DNA of 64,000 nt from Salminus brasiliensis (lineage: Eukaryota; Chordata; Actinopteri; Characiformes; Bryconidae): the NCBI RefSeq assembly GCF_030463535.1, contig NC_132899.1, forward strand, positions 16,153,490 to 16,217,489. Reading direction: 5' to 3'. Position numbers and translations under genes: made by a program. Below, one piece after another: positions 35,479-47,077 of this stretch (its first letter is position 1; every line of letters begins with the position of its first letter). Under the pieces are notes generated by a model that did no database searches, was not told the origin of the DNA, and saw nothing but the letters and a program-made list of their open reading frames with translations.

Positions 35479-38400
35479 CTAACAGATATGGATAGATAGA
35501 AGGGTCATTCGTATTTAACATTAATAATTAATATGAAAAATATCATCATACACATCACATCAGACAGAAGAACACTACTTGGTGAACTGTGAGCCCAAGC
35601 ACCAGTAAGAAACAGAACACATGCAAGAGCAGAAGTGAAGCATGAATGTGATTGAGAAGCTCATTATTTATCTCAGATGAACAAACAAGAGAACGAAGAA
35701 ATGGGTAAATGGAGAAATGGAGGGAAGAGTAGAATGGGCAAATGATAAAGAGCTCGTCATCTCTGAGAAACGAGGGGGGGGGGGGAAGAAAAATCCCAAA
35801 AAGAGAGAGGAAAAAAAAAATCCATATGTGTCATCAGGACAACCAATAAAACCGGAGGCCAATGAAACATTAAATGGGGAATTTACAATGGCTATATATT
35901 AGCGACAAGTGCTAGTCAGATTTTAGAACGTTATAAAGTTTCTTGGCAGCCTGGGCTTTTGTTTGGGCCTTCTTTCTCTCACCCACTCGCTGCTCACTCG
36001 CTGCTCACTCGCTCTCTGTCTCTCAGACATAGTCTCAGCCCATTCTCAGTTTTATTGGAATATACAGCACTGTGTTATGTGCTTTTTAGCCAAAGCCTGG
36101 TCTGGAGCCAAAGGCCTGCCAATCTCATAGCTGGAGCCCACTAGCAATAAAAACCAGGGGAGGGAGGAGAAAAAAGGAGAGACTGGCTTCGACTGAGTAG
36201 TACTGACAATCAATAGCTTTTACAGCCATGCTACAAGCACAGCATTCAGACTCTCACTATCTCTTATGAGACATGGAGAATGACCTAGTAAAACCTTCTT
36301 TTACAGAATTACAGGCTGTGGGCTGGTCAGCGCATTTCAGCAATCATTTTATACACTGAAAGACCACTGAACTAAGAGCGTCTATGTTATAAAAGGCCCC
36401 CCCCCTTTATGAAATAGTCTTTCAGTGTGCGGAGAGGGGTGTTGGGGGAGGGGGGGGGGGGGGTGCACACGACAGTAGACACTGTAATTACTTCGTGATA
36501 CTACTAAAAATGCTTATGACACCTGCTCTGAGAAGTGTTACCTGAGGTTTTGCATAACCTGTCATGACAACTTTATGACAGAAATAACACCATTATAGTG
36601 TTTACACATTACAGTGGTATTTACACATTAAACATTATTTCTGTATGCCAAGCTAACACCTCATAGTACTAAAATCTGGACTTTACCACATCCAATAAAA
36701 AAAAAAGACTTTCATTAAGTCAGTTAAAAACGTTTACAGCCTTTTCCATATCTACTGCTACCTTGATAAAATCTGCCAAAATACTCCAAGACCCAAGTAT
36801 GAATGCAAAACAACCCTTATATATTTATTTCACTGGAAAACTAGCTTTCAAATAAGCATTATTTGATGTTTTATGTGGAACAAGGGGCATATTAGTGTAA
36901 GTAGAGCTAATTGGAAGTATATGTGAAGGTGCTGAAAGGGCTGTTTTGTGGTCAGATCAGGAGTCGGATGTCCTCACATGGCGGAGGCTCTCCACTCTAA
37001 TGTTTTGGCTTAAGTGGCATCGTGTGTCACACTTTCTGACTACTGTCCAAAAAAAAAAAAAAAAAAAAGAGCCAGGCATCACTCATCACCCTCTCAGTGA
37101 GTGTTAGAATGTGTGTGTGCCCGCGCATGTGTGTGTGCACGCATGTGCAAGTGTGTAAAGAAAGTAACAGTCTGCTGCATTACTTCATCACTGTACTCAT
37201 TAACACTGTAATCCACCACTTACACTTCCTCCACCCTAACACCCTCACACACACACTCCACCATCCAGAAACTCTGACACACACCTTTCACACCCAAACA
37301 CTCTCCCCGCACCAGGCGCACACATCCCCTCATGCTGACAGAGGGAAGCTGGCTGTGAGAGAACACGCAGATGGAGGGCAGAAGTGAGGGATGAACAGAT
37401 GAATGAATTGCCCTCCCTTTAAAATAAAAACTCAGCTGACCACAAGTTGACCACAGACTCTACCAAGGTTTGTCTCCTTGACAAAACGTATACAACTGGA
37501 CTAAAAACACTTAAAGTCTAAATACTATGAAAAGAGCTTCTGTTGCAGAACGCAGACGCTCCTGATGAAGATCTTAATGATGATGTTTTGCAATAAATTT
37601 CAATGACCTCACGCGCACAGCTGCAAAGTTCACCCAAACAAGACAAGCCATGTCTCTTACTAACGGTCAGGATCATGTAGATGTTGAACAGGGTCTTATA
37701 GTTGCATTACAGACTATGATCAACAGTTACTACAAACATGTACCATATCTGCAATTATAAAGGTGTTATTAGATATAAGGAATGAACCACTAGGAAACAT
37801 TAAACATAATTAAGATTGGGTGGCATCCACTTTTTTTTTTTGTACCGTCTCAAAATATTACCCAGTACACAGCATTAGTGAGGGCCACAAAGTGAACACC
37901 ATAAACTATATTAAATTAATTACTTGTTGTACGTTGTTAAACTGCTTAGAGTAAAAAGAGAGAAACTGGTTAGCCGTAGCTTAGTTAGCATGATCATTTT
38001 CTTCACCACAGAATATCTGTGATTCTTAGACGAGAATGACTCAGACAAGAGTGACTACTGTTGGAAGGACAGAAAGCTGAATTCTATACTTCCCTGGTGC
38101 TGGTTCAGTAAACCACTAGCTAAGCTAGCATTTGCTCACCTAGCTAGATCACCTACCAAACAACACTCCCACAACGGCCCCACCCTGTGGCTCTCTTAAA
38201 TGCACAGGAACGAATATGCTATTTTGGCCGTGGACTTAAGCACACTACAGAAATTTGCTGTGAATTTTTAAATACCATCCTCACTTAGAGGCAGTCATAA
38301 TTGTTCAAATACAGCTGTAAATGTTATTACAGTTATACCATCCAACCCTATAAACAATAAAATAACCAACAACATATGGTGGATCACACTGATTTCAATG

Positions 38401-41400
38401 ATCAACAATGTTTTTTTTGAACTGCAGAAAAAGTTTAATGGAGTAAAACTGTCAAAATATTTTATAGATAAATGCTTTACATTGTATAGAAGAAAATTTA
38501 ATGTAGAGCCACTCAACAGTAGATGAATGGTGTGTATACTTTGATACAGCAGTGGCATACCAGCCTAGACTGGATATTAAACCCTAAAGCAGTGGTACAT
38601 TAGCCGCCATCCCTGCTCTCAATGTATATAAGCTCAAAAATAAAATGCCACATTTTTGGTTGTAATATTCTTACAATTTTCCATTTACTAGTGAATAACA
38701 CATTGGCCATTGATGAATGGTCCACCCCGGTTAGATATTAAAATTGCTTGTTAACAAAGTATCATTCTGTTACTTGTTGGCAACAACAGCAAAAAAAACA
38801 AACAAAAAACACTTTTTTCCCTTCTTTTAAATGAACCGTGGCGGCTCAATGATTAGAATACTGGGTTATTGATCACAAGGTTATGGGTTCAATACCCAGG
38901 TCCACCAAGCAGACATTGCTGGGCCCCTGAGCAAATTGCCCCATTGAAAAGCCCTTAACCTTACTGCTCCAGTTTTGTCGGAACATGGCCGACCCTGCTA
39001 TCTGACCCTGGCTTTCTAAGTTGGGATATGTAAAGAACAGAATGTCCTTGCACTGAGCAAGTGTATACATATCAATGACAAAAAAGGCACATTATCACAG
39101 TATCAGAAAGTGATCCACAAAAGGAACGGAGGCCATTTTTTTGCATGTCAAAATGTAGCTCACTGAATTGTCAGAAGACATACTTGGGGGAAATCATTTA
39201 CCACAGTGAGAGAGTTAGTATCATTAGTGCCACACTGTAAAACCCCAGAGACAGAGACAGAGAGAGAGCGAACAAAAGGGATGAATTCGGCAAGAAGAGT
39301 TCAGCACAGTCCCAGCTAGCAGATGGGGTCCATTTTCTCAGTGCAAACACTTGACAAACCAACAGCTTACAGCAGACTGCCTCGTGTTATACCTTAAATT
39401 AAACAATTGCACTGACATGGGCCATTTTGCACAATGAAAATGGAGCCTCCATTTGGGTTAACCTCTGCTACAATCTCTCTGTTTAAGGCAACAACAACCT
39501 CACTACCCAACAGGGAGACAGGCAAAGGAAGATGGAGTTGGGGTACGGGGAGTACTTACGACTGACAGGCGAATGCCATGCCACAGATAGGGATGCAGCG
39601 AAAGACGCCGTCCCAGCGTACGTAAATGACCCTGCTGAGCCACAGGCCACTGAGGAGGCCGTGTTTGAAGGAGGAGAGCACCATCTGTGGTGGAGGGGAG
39701 AGCAGCAGGGTTACAGCACGTCCCATCAAGAGAAAGAGATAGAGAGAGAGAGAGGCCGAGAGGGAGATAGAACTTTGACCAGGCCATTGGGTTGGCCAGT
39801 GAAAAGAAAGGAGACCCCTAGTGAAAAACAGGAGCGAGAAGAAATGGCAGGCTAATGAAATAATGTTCCACATTACAGCCAATAACCACACAGACTGAAC
39901 TTTAATTCCCCAAGGTTGACAAATGGATGAGCCTGTACTTCATGTACAGGCTTCATGTACTGGCAGTCAGCTGTGGACTGGTCAAAACCGACAAAAACAA
40001 AAGCCTTTAATACTTCAGGCCTACTCTGAAAACGTACTGCTTACTACTGCCTAAAACCTGATGACACCAGCACGAGGAGGAAAGAAATGCGACCTCTGAA
40101 GAAAGTACACAGTGACTCTCTGAAACACAGGGAAAAATAAGATGTAATGAAAGGAGTAAACAAAAAGTCAAGAGATGAAGGATTAACCCTTTGCGGTGGG
40201 TAGCCATTTCCCTTCTAAATCCAGAATATCCACTGTCTGCCGAACCACAACCATGAGCCCTGTTTACCAAGCCAAAGGCCCTCACTGTGGTGTGAGGGAG
40301 TCTGAATGGTCTGAATATACCACACATACAGATGAAACACTCTCTCTCCCCATCACTCACACACACACTTTTGATTGGATGAAGGTGAAGAGAGAAGGGG
40401 GGGAGGGGGGGTAGTTGAGGTAATGCAGTGATCGAGTTGAGTCCGTGACGGTAGTGCGCTCCAGTCCAAGGTGTGGGCTACTTACGGGTGGCAGCAGAAG
40501 GTAGTGGCGATAATTGGCAGACACTGCACCACACCCTTGAGGCGCCACAGGTGCACTCGCTCCACCCATGACCCACTGATAATGCCGTAACGCAGGGAGG
40601 ACAACACTATCTAGAAGCAGCCGAGGTAGCGCCCGTCAGGGAAGGGAGTGGGGCGGTCCGAAAGGAGGGCAGAGGGAAGACACATTATGGTTAGAGGGTT
40701 AAAAGCCAGGCCAACAGCAAGGCCTGGAAAGGTTCAAGGCCCCACGAAGCTGGCTCAAGCGCCTGCACATTCTGAAGCAACTACAGGCACAGTTTCAGAT
40801 CTAGGTTTTAAAACTTAACACGCTAAAAAGCTGTCAAATTATTCCATGACAGTTATGTTAAAGACGTAAAAATGTTATGACATTAACATTAAGTATCAAA
40901 TTCAACTCTGTAAAAATAGTGCAGCGGCACTGTTATTGCAGTTGGCAGCACCGCCAGGGCACATTACAGCAGTTTTAAACCATTATCAAGACTGAATTAT
41001 GAGTCATTTATGCCAAGCCAGGCCATTACATTAAATGAAACAGATGCATTAGCTGTGACAGAGAAACATTCATTAGCTTGTGATGGATTCAGCTGAAAAT
41101 TAGAGTAACTTGCGCTAATACATGCATAATGTTTTTCGCTAGGGATGGTTTGAGTGGTTGAGGGGGAGTGAGAGTAAAGGGGGCATTACACCCCTCCCAA
41201 CATTTCAGCTAAAGGTGATTTCTGTTTTCCAAAAACTCTGTTATAGATAAAGTTAAAAAAATATATATATGTGCGCACCTCTAAAACTTAAGGACAGGAG
41301 AGTGAGTTTCTACTGTTGTTGTGATGATCCAAATACCTATGCATAAGAGTGTGTAGACTGAAAATAGTGTGTAGAAATACAATATCAGTGTACTGTGCAT

Positions 41401-43561
41401 GGCAGTCATGATATTAACAGACACAGCCAAGAATTAGCAAATGCACTCACATCTACCATTAAAACTTTATTTTGCTGTCAACAGTAGATTCATTCTATTC
41501 TAAACTCTAAACCTGTGTGCTAGGAGATGCATGTCAAACGTTTTATCTCATAAACACACACACACACAAAATAGAAGTCGTCGTCATTCCAATCCAAAAG
41601 AAAAAGATAATAAAGGTCTGACTATCATATTCCAGTCACACTTCTGGATTTGTAATATTAGAACAATATAAAAATTATATACAGCTTCTCTAAGACTTCT
41701 TACTAAACTGTGTAACACAGACATAAAATTACATGAATGTTTCTTAAATGAAACTACTTTTATTTTCTTTAAACTGATTCCAATAAGCAGATTAAGTCAG
41801 ATCATTTTCAACTGTTTGGGTTATGGGGGCTGTAAAGGATGCTTCACAGCGGGCGACTCACCGTGAACATGAAGAGGGTGTAGAAGATCAGTGCCATGGC
41901 TGAAAATGACTGGAGAGAGGACATCATGTTCCTCTGCAGGCTCAAAGGCAGCACAATAAACAGCGACACAGCAATCAGCAACACGACACGGAAGCTGCCA
42001 GTTACCTGAGGCAGTAACAGAAACCATTTCACATCCCACATTTCAGAGAGAGTGAGACAGCTCCTTACAAATCCACACCGGCACTCAGGCCAGGAAAATT
42101 ATTTGAAGGGCCTCATAAAAAACAGCACATTTAAAAGGTACTCCCTCTAGATTTGTTAATTATCAAAAAAAGAAAAAAGTAAGCAAGGAGAACATCACTA
42201 AATACCTGTAGTACCCATATCTTTCTGTACTAATGTGTTTATTAATGAATTGTGAGTGATTGCTAAAAATAGGTGCAGAACTGTTTACCTGCAGACCTAG
42301 TAGCTGGGCAAAGAAGTTGGATCCCAGATCAGCAATGACGACATAAAAGGCGATACATGTTCCCAGCATTAAGCCTATCATACTGAAGAGAAACACATGG
42401 AATAAACAAGTCCACGTTAGGAAGATCTGATGAAAAACATAATCTAATGACATAAGCTAATTGACTCACCTCAATTCCACAAGAGCCTTCCCTGGTTTAC
42501 CAAAAGCATGAAAAGCTGTACAAAAAGAAGTGCATAATTATTCTGTGCAGAACTATTGTATAATGTCAGTCAGAAAAAAGGAAAATTAAACATGCTGTGT
42601 AAAAATGACGCTACACAGTAATACAGCCAACTGTCATTTCCAAAAGGTCAGCATTGCACTTGTCATTCTCACCCAGTCCGGCATAAGTCCTACGCTTAGT
42701 GTTGCTGGCTGTGTGGACCAGGAACATACAGGACTGGTGGGTCATCCATGAGCAGAAGAAAAGCAGCAGAGTGCCCAACACAATACCACACTACACAAAC
42801 AATAATAACAAGAACAGGAAACATGGTGATGTACTGCACACAAGTTCTGGGCAGAAAGTGTTTATTTAAATGGTAAGACACTAATATTATAATATAATCA
42901 ACTCTTCAACTTTCGACTCTTTTCAAAAGTTTTAATATCACTGTGTTCATTAAAACTTGTGTTTTATGTTAAATCAGGAGAGCTGGTGATGGAACTGAAC
43001 AAATTCAAGTGCCGGCTGGGGGCTCCAGATTTCTCCTGGATGCCAGACTTGTTCTTCACACTAGCTCACATCATCTCACATCATCTCTCTTGTGGTAAAG
43101 ATCTATGGTTTTAAATAATGTGCTTGGGTGTCAACCCAGTTTTCTGCACAAAACTGTATATGCATACTGTGTATGTATGAGCGTTAATATGAGAACACAG
43201 TGATGCATGTCTCGTTCATATAAGACATAAAGTACTGTTAATAAAGTGTGTACATAAAAGTAGTTCTCTAAAGTGCACACAAGACAAAATAATGGCCTTG
43301 AGTGCTTCACAAACACTGATGCAGCCACAATATCTTAATGTGGAAGGTATATCAATACGATCACGTTCAAAGGTGTTCACTACGCATATGGCAAACTCAA
43401 GCACATAGCTCAGCTCTGTAAGACTGCAAAAAGCCCATTTTCCCACGACCCGTGTGTCATGGACTGTTTACCTGTTTGAAGCAGAAGGGCATGGTCAGCA
43501 CACTGACCCCCACAATGCTGTTGACAACGTTCATGATCAGACCCCAGTTGGACGACGTCAT
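21299..43561 (-). CDS. slc38a10: Putative sodium-coupled neutral amino acid transporter 10
   Basis: Coding exons in transcript order: 43472-43561, 42673-42790, 42470-42515, 42289-42382, 41862-42005, then either 40486-40610 (6a) or 39560-39684 (6b), 35234-35336, 33221-33403, 31569-31680, 30513-30619, 28784-28943, 27059-27247, 26434-26859, 25730-25849, 23627-23647 (microexon), 22971-23135, 21299-22365. All phases agree: 3270 nt with one exon 6, 1089 residues (human about 1119). The start [20 protein letters not shown] is TM1. About 11 hydrophobic helices follow up to residue 395 (for example [40 protein letters not shown]). The rest is a charged cytosolic tail with the conserved helix [14 protein letters not shown], and an ER/K-rich helix near 865-976. 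SLC38/AAAP members move amino acids with sodium; SLC38A10 is reported to carry glutamine, glutamate and aspartate. No frameshift is seen. Confidence 0.94.
22614..22873. repeat. Interspersed repeat U1, intronic copy
   Basis: It shares with 24275-24503 the blocks CACAGCTGTAGTGATAATCT, ATCACAAACAAACC, TTTAGGACCAG and GGCTGAAAACGAATCAGGGT. The two lie about 1.65 kb apart in different SLC38A10 introns. Ends without obvious inverted repeats leave the class open. Confidence 0.65.
22971..23135 (-). CDS. slc38a10: SLC38A10 conserved coiled-coil exon
   Basis: This exon encodes [17 protein letters not shown] followed by [20 protein letters not shown], the best-conserved block of the cytosolic tail and nearly identical in human as I remember it. 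The acceptor is TTTCTACAG and the donor GAG|GTCAGT. It is the strongest single identifier of the tail. Confidence 0.93.
23627..23647 (-). CDS. slc38a10: Candidate 21-nt microexon of SLC38A10
   Basis: On the minus strand, ACTTCTGCCACAG precedes TGATTAAAAAGATTGTTGCA plus G, followed by the donor GTATGAG. The phase fits both neighbours (1 to 1), adding VIKKIVA between the exon ending at 25730 and the one starting at 23135. Including or skipping it keeps the frame. Splice signals are good, but there is no homology support. Confidence 0.55.
23691..23725. repeat. (GA)n-rich simple sequence
   Basis: Imperfect GA and GACAGA units lie next to the candidate microexon, in the upstream intron when read on the minus strand. 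Confidence 0.6.
24275..24503. repeat. Interspersed repeat U1 inserted in the Tc1 remnant
   Basis: This copy of the repeat at 22614-22873 is placed between the two transposase remnants, so it entered after the Tc1 element did. It ends TTTAACTGGACTAAAAAAG, matching the window-edge fragment. Confidence 0.65.
24504..24652 (-). pseudogene. Tc1-like transposase, N-terminal remnant
   Basis: ATG at 24650-24652 opens MGKRKNLSN, then QIVIARQLG, the paired-like DNA-binding start of Tc1 transposases. The frame stops within about 40 codons. A separate remnant of the C-terminal part ([14 protein letters not shown], VESMTKML) lies at about 24060-24215. The DDE residues are missing, so it is inactive. Confidence 0.65.
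25352..25429. repeat. (CA)n microsatellite
   Basis: About 39 uninterrupted CA units lie in a SLC38A10 intron. It is a likely polymorphic marker. Confidence 0.95.
25886..26373. mobile_element. Harbinger/ISL2EU-like non-autonomous element
   Basis: The inverted ends AAGGCTGATTGATGCT (25886-25901) and the complement of AGCATAAATCGGCCTT (26359-26373) agree at most positions. Internal GTAGGCTACGGACTAGAT and repeated CTACGGACTAGATT resemble fish ISL2EU/Harbinger MITEs. There is no transposase. It lies in a SLC38A10 intron. Confidence 0.55.
28944..30512. other. SLC38A10 intron with possible conserved non-coding sequence
   Basis: No exon is seen. Balanced, non-repetitive stretches at 29140-29560 and 29840-30300 stand out from the AT-rich surroundings and carry no coding frame. 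Their look suggests constraint, which only comparison could show. Confidence 0.25.
31681..33220. other. SLC38A10 intron with hAT MITE remnant
   Basis: A diverged, one-ended relative of the 1604-1974 element is at 32623-32860 (GGGGTGGGCAATATTACAAG, then CAGTTTTTATC). Otherwise I see nothing. The TAT-rich stretch at 32872-32900 is simple sequence. Confidence 0.35.
33404..35233. other. SLC38A10 intron, no feature seen
   Basis: Apart from A-runs at 33471-33484 and short pyrimidine runs near 34345, there is nothing recognisable in either strand. The open frames here are short and lack homology. Confidence 0.3.
35234..35336 (-). CDS. slc38a10: SLC38A10 exon 7, shared partner of exons 6a and 6b
   Basis: The acceptor TGTTTTATAG is followed by G plus [15 protein letters not shown]. 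The first base completes the split codon, giving Ser after exon 6b or Pro after exon 6a. It ends TTFYIT with donor ACT|GTAAGT. Its intron acceptor region holds the long T and TG tracts at 35367-35476. Confidence 0.92.
35367..35476. repeat. A(42) and (CA)n tract (T42 and (TG)n on the coding strand)
   Basis: On the minus strand, about 26 TG units (35425-35476) are followed by a run of 42 T (35367-35408), then 30 nt to the exon 7 acceptor. Both tracts lie within 140 nt of the splice site. They could act on splicing, and the length is likely variable. Confidence 0.9.
35477..39559. other. SLC38A10 intron between exons 6b and 7: simple repeats and a SINE
   Basis: It contains poly-G near 36449-36462, an A-run at 37051-37068, a short direct repeat GCTCACTCGCT at 35989-36010, GT-rich sequence at 37110-37140, and the SINE at 38836-39080. 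I see no exon. Confidence 0.4.
38836..39080 (+). repeat. tRNA-derived SINE
   Basis: The A-box-like head is GTGGCGGCTCAATGATTAGA and the B-box is GGTTCAATACC at 38886-38896. A body with CAAGCAGACATTGCTGGGCC and a CACTGAGCAAGTGTATAC tail follows. This head and body type is frequent in catfish and tetra genomes as far as I know. It is not a functional tRNA because it does not fold into a cloverleaf with intact arms. Confidence 0.65.
39560..39684 (-). CDS. slc38a10: SLC38A10 alternative exon 6b (canonical TM6 form)
   Basis: 125 nt; acceptor CCACCACAG, donor AGTC|GTAAGT. It encodes [19 protein letters not shown], then [15 protein letters not shown] with a split Ser codon. This matches the human sequence I remember (SSFKHGLFSG ... 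FACQSQVLPTYD). It covers the loop after TM5 and the first half of TM6. It is the same length and phase as 6a. Confidence 0.9.
40486..40610 (-). CDS. slc38a10: SLC38A10 alternative exon 6a (CHP form)
   Basis: 125 nt; acceptor GCTGCTTCTAG, donor CACCC|GTAAGT. It encodes [19 protein letters not shown], then [15 protein letters not shown] with a split Pro codon. 18 of 41 residues equal those of exon 6b, and start and end phases are the same. Joining it to exon 7 gives CCHPQVLPTYD, which resembles the CHPxVLPIY motif of SNAT1-type transporters. The frame is open with no decay, so it is most likely a working mutually exclusive exon. Confidence 0.8.
40611..41861. other. SLC38A10 intron 5, no feature seen
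   Basis: Only a short TA run (41261-41270) and a CA run (41556-41567) are present. No further copy of exon 6 was found here. Confidence 0.4.
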
Positions 43562-43705
43562 TTTGCTTTTATGTAGGTGTGAGCTGTTATCCGAAACGTT
43601 GAGGAGAAATGTTTCACTCTCTTTGATTTAGACTTAAAAGACGGTCAGTCCGGTCTCCCTCTCTCCCAGTCCAGTCTGGACTCCACAGGTTAGTGACGTG
43701 GCGCT
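43562..43705 (-). other. slc38a10: SLC38A10 5' UTR part of the first coding exon
   Basis: Upstream of the ATG the sequence continues to an acceptor TTTTGCCTCCACAG at 43706 onward, so the start exon is probably preceded by a non-coding exon. The 80 nt at 43625-43705 have a diverged copy at 44611-44691. Confidence 0.5.
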
Positions 43706-44065
43706 CTGTGGAGGCAAAACACAACATACACACAGAGAGCACAGAGTTAGCCATACAGTCCTGACACACTAAACAACGAGGCCACATGCTGTATATCGTA
43801 TGATTATCAACAGGTGTAACATGTATCCATTTCCGTTTTGGCATTATTTATTATTTAGTAGGTTTTACTGGTGTTTCAAAGTAAACGGCTGAGTAAACGT
43901 TACCTAGGTGGTCAAATGTTGGAGCTACCGCCAGAGTTTGGGCACAAACCGCGTCCGTTCGTTCACCCCCCTCATGTCCTATGTGACCATCGGTAGCGGT
44001 GATGTTTTCAAAGTGCTCTTGAATATCTTCCCCCAGTTACACACACGATATACGAAATAATCTAC

Positions 44066-44170
44066 CTGCAAATTCACGCTTCCCTGTCAAATACAATTTC
44101 TCTAGCCCCGAAGCAGGAAGTATACACGACGGGCTGAACAGGGCACCATTATGTGCTGCCTCTTGTGGAC
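44066..44170 (-). promoter_or_regulatory. slc38a10: Probable SLC38A10 first non-coding exon and promoter
   Basis: A donor TTGCAG|GTAGAT at 44065-44060 could end a short leader exon. An ETS-like CAGGAAGT lies at 44112-44119 and no TATA box is visible. The start site is an inference. Confidence 0.4.
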
Positions 44171-44610
44171 GGGAGGCGAAATTAGCTTTAGCCAGTTAAT
44201 TATTTCTCTTAAAACGGAATTTTATCGATTTTTCTCCAAAAAGTTCTCCAAAAACTTCTTAAAACATCTCCATAAGTGTCCCAAGACACGTAAACAAGTC
44301 CCTTCACAGTCATTTGGTTTGAAATGGTGCATTGTAGAGAAACATATGACAGTGGTGGTGACAGGAACCAGGGCTCGCCGCTTCCACACAGTATGAGCAA
44401 GATTAGCCATTATACTGTATTTACAACTTAAAATCACCAATGAAGCTAGTTTTATATGTCAAGTTGATAATAGTAAAATAACGTTAAATTATACAACAGA
44501 ATTCACCTCTTCACAATAACATTTTTTTAGATTAAACCTCAAAAATCAAATCTATTGTAAAACAACTTCTCAGGCCACATATTGTCATTTTCATGCAGAA
44601 ACCATGTATC

Positions 44611-44691
44611 TCAGTTTAAGCCTAAAAGACGGTTGGTGTTGTCCCTCTCTTCCAAATCAGTTTTGTCTCCACAGGTTAGAGATGTGGCGCT
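44611..44691. repeat. Diverged duplicate of the SLC38A10 5' UTR exon
   Basis: TAAAAGACGGT, GTCCCTCTCT, CTCCACAGGTTAG and TGTGGCGCT occur in the same order as in 43625-43705, about 985 bp upstream of the gene. The match covers only about 80 bp. Confidence 0.65.
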
Positions 44692-46039
44692 TGCACAAGT
44701 AATTCGTTTAACATGTTGACATAAAATGCTTCAGATGTCTGCTTCCAATCACTAATCCCCATAAATTAACAGACTGACTTTGTTTACATTTTAATGTTAT
44801 TGTTATAAAGGCATTTTGAAATTACCTTTTAATAATGTACCTTTTAAAAAAAGCTTTACTGAATCATGCTTGTCTTGAACGAATGGCTTTAGGAAAAATC
44901 CTTAAGAGAACCTTTACATTAGTATGTGGAAGTTCCTCACACTTCCTCCACACCTCTAAGGTTCTTGCAAACCAAACATGATTCTTATACGGCATCATGT
45001 TACGAGAACCTTTTTTCCTTCCTTTTTTTTTTTTGAGCAGCTTTCTTAACTTTGAGGAGAGGCTCAATTTCTGAGTTTTCCTCCTCACGTTCTTTGGTTG
45101 CTTTTCCTGCCACATGCTCTTTAGGATTCTCTGGATTGGGCCAATGTCTGCAGTAAGTAAAACTGATTTGAACTAAACTGAATTGAATGGAATCATCTTA
45201 TTTACTCGGCTTTCTGCAGAATGCGGCCACAGAGTTTATTTTCATTTTCTTTACACAGCTAGTACCTCAATGAGTCCTACAACCTTGCATTTGATACACA
45301 TAATGTAGAATGTATAAACGTGAAGATCGTATCACAGCCCCTGTCTGTCATCGCTTAACTCTGCACAGATCAAACATGTTGTTATTTTATTTGGACAGAG
45401 ATTTGACCAGGAAAGGGAAGCAGGAATGAGGGATGTTGATCTGCAACAGGAGCTTTGTGGAATCCGGCCCACAGGCTCCTCTTGTGCTGTTAGTGGTTCA
45501 GCCGGAGGAGCGAGGTTGTGACCAGAGTACACCAACCAAGCATTAACGTAGTCTCTGAGGACAGGATTTGAGACTGCTGTTTTTAGGGGGCCGGTTTAGA
45601 TAGGAGACAGGAAAAGTCTGGCTATTGTGTACCGCCGGCCTCCTAACCAAACTGACAATTCAGCTTATTGGCTGGAGGGTCTTGTCACTCCACACCTAAT
45701 CCCTGAAGATTGGAATTAGGTCCCGGCAGCAGAAGGGGAGACGGGGGCAGGACTGTGGACCACTGGGGCAGATTGCTGCACAGATTCGAGGGGTACACTC
45801 TAGCCAGGATGAAATTAGACACAGGCACCCGATTGAACTGCTGACCTCCAGGGGAAAGCCCTGGTCAGTGCGGGGTCATGCCAGCACAAAGCGGAGTGCT
45901 GAACTGTGAGAGGTCAAGCATGCGCACGACTGAAAGGGAGTCTTTGTGAGCTCAGGCATGCACAAAATTTCCCATCAGCCACCAAACCTCACAGACTCCC
46001 CCAGGAACCAGAGAAAGGGGGACGAAACCTGCTGCAATC

Positions 46040-46147
<108 letters not shown>

Positions 46148-47015
46148 ACCTCAAAAAGGACACACAGAAACTGCCTCAGTAATCACATTTAATTACACAT
46201 CAACCAGGCCTGTGAAAGGGGTTTTTAATGCAGGACTTCTCCGCACACAAAAAGACTGACATGTCCAGCTAAACATTGCCTACCTTTGTCCTCCTCAAAT
46301 CTATTAAAGCATTCTCTCGTAACCATCAGCAGTGCTAAAGGGCTTCAGATAACGGCTATTATGTTGATAATCATGAATAAAAGGAACAAAGGCTTTTTTT
46401 TTTTTTACAAGAGTGGTATGCCATTCAACCAAAGGTCAGTACCATTTATTATGGAAGCCTGAGAGAATGTTAGTACCAAATTCAATCAAAAGCACTATAA
46501 CCTTATTCAGGGGGTTCTGATCAGTCAAGACCCTCCGTAGAAAGAACTGATCTATGAACAAAAAACATCACATAAATTAAAACCAGTATTGTTCATATAC
46601 TATTTACTCTGTGATCTTTCTTGACAATAAAATCATATAAAAAGATATATAGGTATAAAATCAATTGCAGTTAGACTTACTGAATCTTCAAAGTTGGCTA
46701 AAACCCTGTGATTGGCCACCTGATGGAGGGAACTGTCCAAATTATTCATCAAATGTTGTAAATTTTACTGTAACCATAGCCAATTCAAGAATATGGAAAG
46801 AGTGTGGATGACAAAATTTTACCTGGTATTTTATAAACACTTGAAATCAAGAGTAAACAAACTGGGCACCACCAACCCTGTTGAAGGATTTGCCACCCAC
46901 AAAACATGTAGTTATATATCTTGGTGATGTAAATAACTATGTTCTGGGTGGTTATAGATATTTAACAAAGATCCTGTCTGTTGATAGCAAGCAAAAATGG
47001 GTAAAAATGGAAAAT

Positions 47016-47021
<6 letters not shown>

Positions 47022-47074
<53 letters not shown>
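47022..47074. repeat. (TA)n microsatellite
   Basis: There are about 26 TA units with no inverted flanks, unlike the tract at 51015-51122. Confidence 0.9.

Positions 47075-47077
<3 letters not shown>

Noticed and set aside
38836..39080. tRNA gene
   Set aside because: A and B boxes are present, but the arms do not pair as a cloverleaf and a SINE body and tail follow.
44864..45115. Lysine-rich minus-strand frame
   Set aside because: It runs through repeat-like AACCTTT and poly-pyrimidine sequence, so the lysines reflect base composition.
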